Shown: piece by piece, positions 6,594 through 11,399 of the stretch | How positions within the stretch are numbered: the first letter of the stretch is position 1 | Layout: each line of letters opens with the position of its first letter | Source of the DNA: Anaerolineae bacterium | GTDB lineage: Bacteria > Chloroflexota > Anaerolineae > UBA1429 | DNA: 11,399 bases | Assembly (NCBI GenBank): GCA_007118555.1 | Contig: SKRJ01000060.1 | Span: 1 to 11,399 of the forward strand | Direction: 5' to 3' | Position numbers and translations under genes: made by a program | The notes under the pieces: generated by a model | The model's database searches: none | What the model saw: the letters and a program-made list of their open reading frames with translations, nothing else | Told to the model about the DNA's origin: nothing

Positions 6594-7682
6594 CTATTCT
6601 CTCGTTTTTGTCTGTCCGTTGTGCCGCAGGTACTTGACTCCTGCGAAAACACCGACGGCCGCTGCCAGGGCCGCGAGAGGCACCCAGATCGGGCGCCAGT
6701 TCTTCCCGACCAGGTCGCTTCCGTCGGGGATGGGCGGCGTCTTGGGATCGATGTAGGGATAGAGCTGATCGAGATACGGCGTACTGATGTCGGCCGACCG
6801 CAGCAACGCCAGGAGCTCGTCCGCCAGATACTGCATCTCATCCCGGGCATCGCGGGGATGCCCGATAATGCTTGGCTGCAGATCCTCGGCGGTGACGGCC
6901 TTGCCTACCAGGGGCACCAGCACCGGTTCAGGAATGTACTCGACAAGGCGGCCCGGAGCCGGCGAGGGCGGAATGCCCATCGAGCGCAGGCCCTCGAACG
7001 CCTCTTTGAGGCCGCGCACCCCCAGAATCAACGCGTCTGGCGTGCGAGCCAACCTCTCGGAGCTGAGATCGGCGGCATACAGAGCCGCCGCCAGGGGCAC
7101 GGCCGCGGCCACGTGATACTTGAGCCATGCGTCCATGTCGGTGCGAATCACGACGGTAAAGCCACGCATGCTCTCCAGGATGGCGGCGATACGTCGCGTG
7201 CGAGGCGTCACCCTTCCGTCGACCTCGCCGATGGGCAGCTCCCACGGGCGCCCTGCCACTTGCGGCACGATCCGCATGACGTGCCCATGGCGATCTCCAC
7301 CGGGAAACGGAAAGCCCACCATCACACGCTCGCGTCCCAGGGACTCGGTCAGTTCGGCAAACCCACCCGCGTTGTTCATCATGAACAGCACGGTGGGCGA
7401 GGCCCTGTTGTCCTCCAGAGTTGGCAGAATCTCCATGGCCTGGTTCTTGCGCATAACGACCATGATCAGATCATACGAGTCGTCAGCTTCCAGTTCTTCA
7501 ATGGTGTCCACGTGCCAGGTTTCACGTTCGGCCGTTCGGGCATCCTCCAATACGATGCCATATTCGCGTAGGTGTTCGAGGCGCTCGCCACGGGCCAACG
7601 CGACGACATCGTGCCCGGCCTCTGCCAGACGGGCGGCATACACGCTACCCAACGGTCCCATTCCATATACAAGTATGCGCAT
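6594..7682 (-). CDS. Ketopantoate reductase-like (ApbA/PanE) oxidoreductase with C-terminal membrane anchor
   Basis: Predicted NAD(P)H-dependent reductase of 362 residues; known PanE enzymes are about 300. The Rossmann motif is GMGPLG (7-12) in MRILVYGMGPLGSVYAARL. NNAGG (103-107) matches the conserved Asn-Gly turn. The C-terminal helical domain has the likely catalytic lysine in WLKYH (Lys188) and a glutamate in RDEMQYLADEL (Glu282), but the position equivalent to E. coli Asn180 appears to be Ala192, so true ketopantoate reduction is doubtful. After a proline-rich stretch (about 311-320), WRPIWVPLAALAAAVGVF begins a hydrophobic segment (about 332-348) followed by a basic tail, a predicted membrane anchor absent from standard PanE. 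The ATG at 7682 follows GAGAGGAG. It has its own strong promoter, and parts of the gene are poorer in GC than its neighbours. Substrate unknown. Confidence 0.85.
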   Translation of the reverse strand: MRILVYGMGPLGSVYAARLAEAGHDVVALARGERLEHLREYGIVLEDARTAERETWHVDTIEELEADDSYDLIMVVMRKNQAMEILPTLEDNRASPTVLFMMNNAGGFAELTESLGRERVMVGFPFPGGDRHGHVMRIVPQVAGRPWELPIGEVDGRVTPRTRRIAAILESMRGFTVVIRTDMDAWLKYHVAAAVPLAAALYAADLSSERLARTPDALILGVRGLKEAFEGLRSMGIPPSPAPGRLVEYIPEPVLVPLVGKAVTAEDLQPSIIGHPRDARDEMQYLADELLALLRSADISTPYLDQLYPYIDPKTPPIPDGSDLVGKNWRPIWVPLAALAAAVGVFAGVKYLRHNGQTKTRE

Positions 7683-7726
7683 GTCAAATCTCCTCTCGCA
7701 TCATGTATCGTCGAGGCATGACATAA

Positions 7727-7768
7727 TTGCCATGCATAATAGGCCATGTAAACAGTATAGCATGGCAA
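7727..7768. promoter_or_regulatory. Nine-base inverted repeat bracketing the reductase-like gene's -10 and start site
   Basis: TTGCCATGC (7727-7735) and GCATGGCAA (7760-7768) are perfect inverted copies whose centres are 33 bases apart, about three helical turns. The -10 (7759-7754) and predicted start site near 7747 lie between them. This arrangement fits paired operator half-sites; a stem with a 24-base loop is the alternative. Confidence 0.5.
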
Positions 7769-7782
7769 GCGCGTACTCTCAA
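7754..7782 (-). promoter_or_regulatory. Sigma-70-type promoter of the reductase-like gene
   Basis: On the minus strand TTGAGA (7782-7777, five of six) is followed by exactly 17 bases and TATACT (7759-7754, five of six). This is among the best promoter matches in the window. The predicted leader is about 65 bases. Confidence 0.75.
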
Positions 7783-7811
7783 GGGGGTCGCAGCATAAAA
7801 GGGCGAATGGT

Positions 7812-7823
7812 TCAGAGCGTACC
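7812..7823. repeat. Right copy of the 12-base inverted repeat flanking the reductase-like gene
   Basis: TCAGAGCGTACC on the plus strand, the reverse complement of 6578-6589. It overlaps the left arm of the 46-base palindrome at 7815-7860. Confidence 0.5.
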
Positions 7824-7860
7824 CTGTCCGCTGAACCGGTTCAGCAGGCAGAGTACGCTC
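7815..7860. repeat. 46-base near-perfect palindrome downstream of the membrane-protein gene
   Basis: Twenty of 23 base pairs match about the centre at 7837.5: outer arms GAGCGTAC (7815-7822) and GTACGCTC (7853-7860), then an imperfect middle, then the uninterrupted palindrome GCTGAACCGGTTCAGC (7830-7845). It begins 18 bases past the membrane-protein stop on the minus strand, so it may fold as a transcript-end hairpin. It lacks a following U-run and lies between two same-strand genes. A repeat element or protein-binding site is equally possible. Confidence 0.6.
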
Positions 7861-7878
7861 GACAGGCAAAAGTAGGGG

Positions 7879-8895
7879 CTACTCGCCGGTGGCCAGGCCG
7901 CCCGGCGCAGGGGGCGCTCCGGTGGGATCAGAGTCGGGAGCGAACTCGGTCGTCGGGCCGGCGAATGATTCGCGCGCACGCTCCTGGAGGCTGCGGAACT
8001 TGTCGCTGACCTGCTCGAGGCGCGCCGTCATGGCGGGATCGGGTACCAGGCCATCGGTCTCGCGCTGGTAGGCGGCGATCATGGCTGCCATGGCAAAGGT
8101 GTCTCCGATGGCGACCTTGATCAGCCAGGCAAGAACCAGCGTCACGATGATGAGCCAGCCCGTCACCGCGGGCGAGGCGATCGAGACCAGCAGGCTGACC
8201 GGCAGCGCAATGATGATGAGGGCGCCCACAAAGGGGATATAGCTGAGCAGCATGAGGGCGATGGCATTCATCAGCAGCGGCTTCCACACCATGCCATAGA
8301 GCACCACGCCGTCGCGGGCGTTGGCCCACACATCCTCGCTGTCGGTCCAAAAGGAGCGCGCCAGAATGGCCTCGTCGATGTAGGTGACCGCAAAGCGGAT
8401 CACGCGATTCACCACATTGGCGATGTTGCGGAAAAAGTTGCCGGGAAGCCAGGCCGCGACGCGGTAGACAGTCCCCGTAAAGGCACTCACCACCCCGGCC
8501 ACCAGTTGATCCACCACGAACATGGCGCTGGACTCGCCAAAGCGCTCCTGTACGCGCTGCTTGCCCCAGGCCAACTGGTTGACGCCGGGGGGCAGCTCGC
8601 CCCGCACCAACAGCTCGGCCATCACCGCGAGCTGCGCGGCCTTGATCAGGTACAGGACATAGCGCTGGGCGTACTTGTACAAAAAGCCCATGCCACCAAT
8701 ACCGACAAAGAACAGGATCACGCCAATGAGCGGGACGGCCTGGGCCACCAGCCATGCGATGCCGCCTACAATGGCCAGGTAGACCATGGCAGCCAGCCAA
8801 AAGAGCAGCAGCGTACCCAGCCGGACCGCCGCAATGGGCAAGGTGCGTATGACGAGGTTCATCGCCTGTTTGAGCTGCAATGACTTGAGGCTCAT
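7879..8895 (-). CDS. Multi-pass membrane protein, function unknown
   Basis: 338 residues; not assigned to a family from sequence alone. Hydrophobic segments lie at about 24-50, 53-72, 125-145, 207-237 (long, perhaps two) and 245-265. Between them are an amphipathic region with YKYAQRYVLYLIKAAQLAVM (73-92), LPPGVNQLAWGKQRVQERFG (101-120), and YIDEAILARSFW followed by WANARDGVVLYGMVWKPLL in the second half. The tail after residue 280 is hydrophilic: a charged helix (about 289-309) and then a Pro/Gly/Ala-rich disordered end. The ATG at 8895 follows GGAGGG and the stop is TAG. It stands alone behind its own promoter and is divergent from the GH43 gene. No catalytic or transport motif is visible; the internal ARDGVVLYG motif could be used to find relatives. 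Confidence 0.85.
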   Translation of the reverse strand: MSLKSLQLKQAMNLVIRTLPIAAVRLGTLLLFWLAAMVYLAIVGGIAWLVAQAVPLIGVILFFVGIGGMGFLYKYAQRYVLYLIKAAQLAVMAELLVRGELPPGVNQLAWGKQRVQERFGESSAMFVVDQLVAGVVSAFTGTVYRVAAWLPGNFFRNIANVVNRVIRFAVTYIDEAILARSFWTDSEDVWANARDGVVLYGMVWKPLLMNAIALMLLSYIPFVGALIIIALPVSLLVSIASPAVTGWLIIVTLVLAWLIKVAIGDTFAMAAMIAAYQRETDGLVPDPAMTARLEQVSDKFRSLQERARESFAGPTTEFAPDSDPTGAPPAPGGLATGE

Positions 8896-8963
8896 GTCTC
8901 CCTCCTGTTGGGCTTTGGCGCTCCCTGCCCTGGATCGGGGCGCCAGATGGCATCTTGGGGCGG

Positions 8964-8992
8964 ATTATAACACAGCCTGCCGGATCTGTATA
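8964..8992 (-). promoter_or_regulatory. Promoter of the membrane-protein gene
   Basis: On the minus strand a perfect -10 TATAAT (8969-8964) sits 17 bases after TATACA (8992-8987, four of six to the -35 consensus). The predicted start near 8957 gives a leader of about 60 bases. Confidence 0.75.
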
Positions 8993-9076
8993 GGGCTTGG
9001 GGGCAGGGACTCTGTGAATTCAGCGTGTATTGAGCATCCGTCGAAATGCCGCTCGGCACGCTCTTCTGCCCTTGAG

Positions 9077-9117
9077 CCTTGCTTTGTGGTATACTCGCAC
9101 CAGCAAGCCAAGCAAGG
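9077..9117. promoter_or_regulatory. Eight-base inverted repeat spanning the GH43 promoter and ribosome site
   Basis: CCTTGCTT (9077-9084) and AAGCAAGG (9110-9117) are perfect inverted copies with centres 33 bases apart. The -10 lies between them and the right arm overlaps the AAGGAGG ribosome site (9114-9120). If transcription begins at the nearby -10, this can only act as a DNA operator; if a transcript begins further upstream, the arms could pair and hide the ribosome site. Confidence 0.45.
9087..9095 (+). promoter_or_regulatory. Extended -10 promoter of the GH43 gene
   Basis: TGGTATACT combines an extended TGN element with TATACT (9090-9095, five of six). No good -35 lies 16-18 bases upstream; TTGAGC at 9072-9077 is only 12 bases away and too close. 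A start near 9102 would give a leader of about 25 bases. Confidence 0.55.
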
Positions 9118-9126
9118 AGGCCAGCG

Positions 9127-10698
9127 ATGCCCTACCGCAACCCCGTGATTCCCGGCTTTTATCCTGACCCCAGCGTCTGCCGCGTGGGGCAAGACTATTA
9201 TCTGGCAACGAGCTCGTTCGAGTACTTTCCCGGCGTGCCGCTTTTCCACAGCCGCGATCTGGTGGATTGGAGCCCGATCGGTCACTGCCTTACCCGTTCG
9301 GAGCAGGTTCCCCTGGAGCGTTGCCGCAGCTCGGGCGGCATCTATGCGCCGACCCTGCGCTATCACGATGGCACCTTTTATATGGTCACGACGAACGTCA
9401 CGGGCGGCGGGCACTTTTATGTTTCGAGCAACGAGCCGGCGGGCCCGTGGTCAGACCCGATCTGGGTGAACACGGGCCTGCGAGGCATCGACCCCGATCT
9501 GTTCTGGGATGACGATGGCACCTGCTACTTTACCGCCACCTCCGGTCGGGGCATCGTCACCTGCCCGTTGGATATCGAGACGGGCAAGCCGTTGGCGGGC
9601 CCACGGCAGACATGGAACGGCACCGGGGGCCAGCATCCCGAGGCGCCCCATCTGTTTCGCATCAACGGCCAGTACTATTTGCAGCTCGCCGAGGGCGGCA
9701 CCGAGCGCGGCCACATGGTGACCATCGCTCGGGCGCCTACGCCCTATGGCCCCTGGGAGCCCTGCCCCCACAACCCGATTCTATCCCATCGCAGCACCAA
9801 TCGCCCCATCCAATCGACGGGCCACGCCGACCTGGTGCAGGCCCATGATGGCACCTGGTGGATGGTGTTCCTGGGCACGCGCCCCCACGGGCCATATCCC
9901 ATGTTCCATAACCTGGGGCGCGAGACTTTTCTGGCGCGGGTGCACTGGACCGAGGAGGGCTGGCCGGTGGTGGGCAATGACGGTACGGCGGATGTCGTGG
10001 ACGCCCTGCCGGCCATCGCCGACGAGATGCCTCTCCGCTGGAATAGCGCCGTCGAGGACGACTTGGAGGGCGACGAGCTGCCCCTCCACTGGAACTATTT
10101 GCGAAACCCGGACCCTGCCCATTACAGCTTGAGCGAGCGGCCGGGTTACCTGCGTCTGTGGGGCACGGGGGTGACGCTGAACGATCTCGACTCGCCAACC
10201 TGGGTGGGCCGCCGCCAGCAGCACCACGAGATGATCGCCACAGCGTGCCTGCATTTCGAGCCACAGGCCGAGGGCGAGGAGGCCGGGCTGACGGCCCTGA
10301 TGAACGAGCGGCATCATATCGAGGTGGCCGTCACACGGCGCGGCGACAAGCGCATTGCCCTGGCGCGGCGCACCGTCGGCAGCCTCTCGATGGTGGTGGC
10401 GGAGCAAGAGTTGCCGCCCGAGGGACCGGTGACACTGTTTATCTCTGCGGAGACGCCACCGCTGGAGACTGTGCCTTTGCGCTGGGGGGCCGAACCGATC
10501 TATACCTTGAGCGTCGCCCTGGGCGACCGGGCGCCCCACGATCTGGCCACCGCCGAGATGCGCTACCTGGCGACCGAGGTAGCCGGTGGCTTTACCGGCG
10601 TGTACCTCGGGCTCTATGCCACCGGCCACGGGCAGAACTGTGAGACGGCGGCGGATTTCGAGTGGTTTCTCTATGAGCCGAGTGCTTCATCAGACTGA
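9127..10698 (+). CDS. Glycoside hydrolase family 43 (beta-xylosidase / alpha-L-arabinofuranosidase)
   Basis: Inverting hydrolase acting on xylo- or arabino-oligosaccharide ends; 523 residues, the usual length for the two-domain GH43 enzymes. The N-terminal five-bladed propeller (about 1-295) begins NPVIPGFYPDPSVCRVG with the general base Asp14; GIDPDLFWDDDG supplies the pKa-modulating Asp122; HPEAPHLF contains the general acid Glu172; GHADLV has the conserved His233. The C-terminal beta-sandwich (about 310-520) carries RRQQHHEM, EAGLTALMNERHH and GGFTGVYLGLYATG, matching the concanavalin-like domain of beta-xylosidases. The ATG at 9127 follows AAGGAGG; the frame is open from 9079 but the extra codons overlap the -10. 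No signal peptide is present, so it probably acts in the cytosol on imported oligosaccharides. Divergent from the membrane-protein gene; the lipoprotein follows after 49 bases and may be cotranscribed. Confidence 0.93.
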   Translation: MPYRNPVIPGFYPDPSVCRVGQDYYLATSSFEYFPGVPLFHSRDLVDWSPIGHCLTRSEQVPLERCRSSGGIYAPTLRYHDGTFYMVTTNVTGGGHFYVSSNEPAGPWSDPIWVNTGLRGIDPDLFWDDDGTCYFTATSGRGIVTCPLDIETGKPLAGPRQTWNGTGGQHPEAPHLFRINGQYYLQLAEGGTERGHMVTIARAPTPYGPWEPCPHNPILSHRSTNRPIQSTGHADLVQAHDGTWWMVFLGTRPHGPYPMFHNLGRETFLARVHWTEEGWPVVGNDGTADVVDALPAIADEMPLRWNSAVEDDLEGDELPLHWNYLRNPDPAHYSLSERPGYLRLWGTGVTLNDLDSPTWVGRRQQHHEMIATACLHFEPQAEGEEAGLTALMNERHHIEVAVTRRGDKRIALARRTVGSLSMVVAEQELPPEGPVTLFISAETPPLETVPLRWGAEPIYTLSVALGDRAPHDLATAEMRYLATEVAGGFTGVYLGLYATGHGQNCETAADFEWFLYEPSASSD

Positions 10699-10747
10699 CC
10701 GGGGCCTGTCACTCGCGTGCTCGCTGTAGGAGTGTAAAGGAGAGAGC

Positions 10748-11317
10748 ATGAATCGACGCGTGGCCGCGCTCTGCCGCTGTGTGTGTATCGCTTTGCTCCC
10801 ACTGGTGATCCTGGCAGCCTGTGATGCGCTTCCTCTGGGCCGTAGCGAGGCGCCTCCCGAGACGACGCCCACGGCTACCGCCACCGCCACCCTGGCGCCC
10901 ACGTTGACGCCTGTGCCGCCCACCCCGACGCCGGATGCCCCCACGCCGACGCCGACCGCACATCCCACACCCAACGTCGGCATTCTGGATGCGCGCTTTG
11001 TGCGGGATGTCACCATTCCCGATGGCCAGATTGTTGCGCCCGGCGAGGCCTTTCAGAAGATCTGGGAGCTGCGCAATGAGGGCGAGGTGGATTGGCCGAA
11101 TGGTACGGTGCTCCAGCATGTGAGCGGGCCGGTCTTTGGCCCGGTCGAGAGCGTGGCGCTGCGCCCCCGCGCGCCCAGCGAGTCGGCCGAGATCGCGGTC
11201 GAGATGGTGGCCCCCACCCAGGAGGGGCTGTATACCAGCTACTGGCAGCTCTGCGTCCAGCAGCAGTGCTTTGGCCCGCGCATCTGGGTCCAGATCCGGG
11301 TGAGCGCCGAAGAGTAG
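10748..11317 (+). CDS. Lipoprotein with Thr/Pro-rich stalk and NBR1-type Ig-like domain
   Basis: Predicted surface-anchored lipoprotein of 189 residues. A basic start and hydrophobic stretch (12-24) end in the lipobox ILAAC with lipidated Cys25. Residues about 36-76 form a Thr/Pro/Ala linker (repeats of TPTP and TATA). Residues about 80-186 match the Ig-like FW domain first named in human NBR1: KIWELRNEGEVDWPNGT (104-120), the APTQEGLYTSYWQLC stretch (155-169) and FGPRIWVQIRV (175-185) carry the diagnostic tryptophans. Cys169 and Cys174 could form a disulfide. Such domains are common in extracytoplasmic proteins of Chloroflexota; their partner here is unknown. The ATG at 10748 follows AGGAGA. 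It may be cotranscribed with the GH43 gene 49 bases upstream, but no shared function is evident. Confidence 0.88.
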   Translation: MNRRVAALCRCVCIALLPLVILAACDALPLGRSEAPPETTPTATATATLAPTLTPVPPTPTPDAPTPTPTAHPTPNVGILDARFVRDVTIPDGQIVAPGEAFQKIWELRNEGEVDWPNGTVLQHVSGPVFGPVESVALRPRAPSESAEIAVEMVAPTQEGLYTSYWQLCVQQQCFGPRIWVQIRVSAEE

Positions 11318-11334
11318 CCGCGCCAGGTCGGCTA
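11315..11334. terminator. Short inverted repeat containing both convergent stop codons
   Basis: TAGCCG (11315-11320) and CGGCTA (11329-11334) are perfect six-base arms with an eight-base loop. The first arm starts with the lipoprotein's TAG; the second ends with the TAG of the proposed minus-strand gene. It may act as a weak bidirectional terminator, but there are no T-runs on either side. Confidence 0.35.
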
Positions 11335-11399
11335 GAGCGTTTGCGTCCGCAACTGCGTCCGCAGCCGGAGCACCTCGCGCCCTATCTCCTCGGCGTCGA
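11332..11399 (-). CDS. C-terminal end of a minus-strand gene, cut by window edge
   Basis: An open minus-strand frame enters from the right edge and ends at a TAG (11334-11332). Its last 22 codons end in DAEEIGREVLRLRTQLRTQ-TL, a charged, leucine-spaced, helix-like sequence that looks like a real C-terminus. An almost tandem TGCGTCCGCA repeat encodes the two LRTQ copies. Too little is present to assign a function. The lack of any other gene in this stretch and the convergent layout support it. Confidence 0.45.
   Translation of the reverse strand, partial: DAEEIGREVLRLRTQLRTQTL

Noticed and set aside
6591..7571. 326-codon plus-strand open frame opposite the reductase-like gene
   Set aside because: Antisense to a gene with clear Rossmann motifs, a promoter and a ribosome site; its own translation is rich in His, Gln and Arg with no recognisable domain.
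9072..9095. TTGAGC as a -35 for the GH43 promoter
   Set aside because: The spacer to TATACT would be only 12 bases, too short for a sigma-70 promoter; the extended -10 explains the site better.
9781..10629. 282-codon minus-strand open frame opposite the GH43 gene
   Set aside because: The plus strand encodes catalytic GH43 motifs throughout. The antisense frame has no ribosome site or motifs I recognise.
10860..10976. Tandem repeat or CRISPR-like array in the lipoprotein gene
   Set aside because: The near-repeats of ccgacg/cccacg units are simply Thr/Pro codons of the stalk, with no fixed period and no spacers.

Overview
The window is about 11.4 kb of GC-rich bacterial DNA (60-70% in most lines I counted by hand) holding nine recognisable protein genes and a probable tenth cut by the right edge. 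No rRNA, tRNA, CRISPR array, transposase or phage gene was seen. A bacterial lipoprotein with a Thr/Pro-rich stalk and an NBR1-type Ig domain, a type 2 IPP isomerase next to an actinobacterial/Chloroflexi-style polyprenyl synthase, and purine-rich Shine-Dalgarno sites together suggest a member of the Chloroflexota (Anaerolineae-like). This is inference; no taxonomic marker gene is present.

Layout, read from the minus strand rightmost gene first: a multi-pass membrane protein of unknown function (8895-7879); a ketopantoate reductase-like oxidoreductase with a C-terminal membrane anchor (7682-6594); a formylglycine-type sulfatase (6430-5009); a three-gene ABC-2 exporter (ATPase 4938-4075, permease 4078-2999, permease 3002-1944) whose genes overlap by ATGA junctions; and an isoprenoid pair, type 2 isopentenyl-diphosphate isomerase (1791-763) overlapping by 11 bases a polyprenyl diphosphate synthase (773 to beyond the left edge). 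On the plus strand are a GH43 beta-xylosidase/arabinofuranosidase (9127-10698) and an NBR1-Ig lipoprotein (10748-11317). A minus-strand gene appears to end at 11332, convergent with the lipoprotein.

Promoter-like sequences with 17-base spacers precede the isomerase, sulfatase, oxidoreductase and membrane-protein genes, and an extended -10 precedes the GH43 gene. Several sit inside or beside perfect inverted repeats that look like operators: 6448-6465, 7727-7768, 9077-9117 and 4952-4967. A 46-base near-palindrome lies at 7815-7860. No gap without a gene exceeds 300 bases; the longest is 8896-9126 (231 bases), which holds two divergent promoters.

Functionally, the isomerase and synthase make allylic and longer prenyl diphosphates, the ABC proteins export an unknown substrate, and the sulfatase and GH43 enzyme (both without signal peptides) are consistent with intracellular processing of imported, possibly sulfated, plant or algal oligosaccharides. 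I did not find a clearly new system. The least ordinary parts are the tail-anchored reductase-like protein with its repeat-bounded surroundings, and the unassigned membrane protein.
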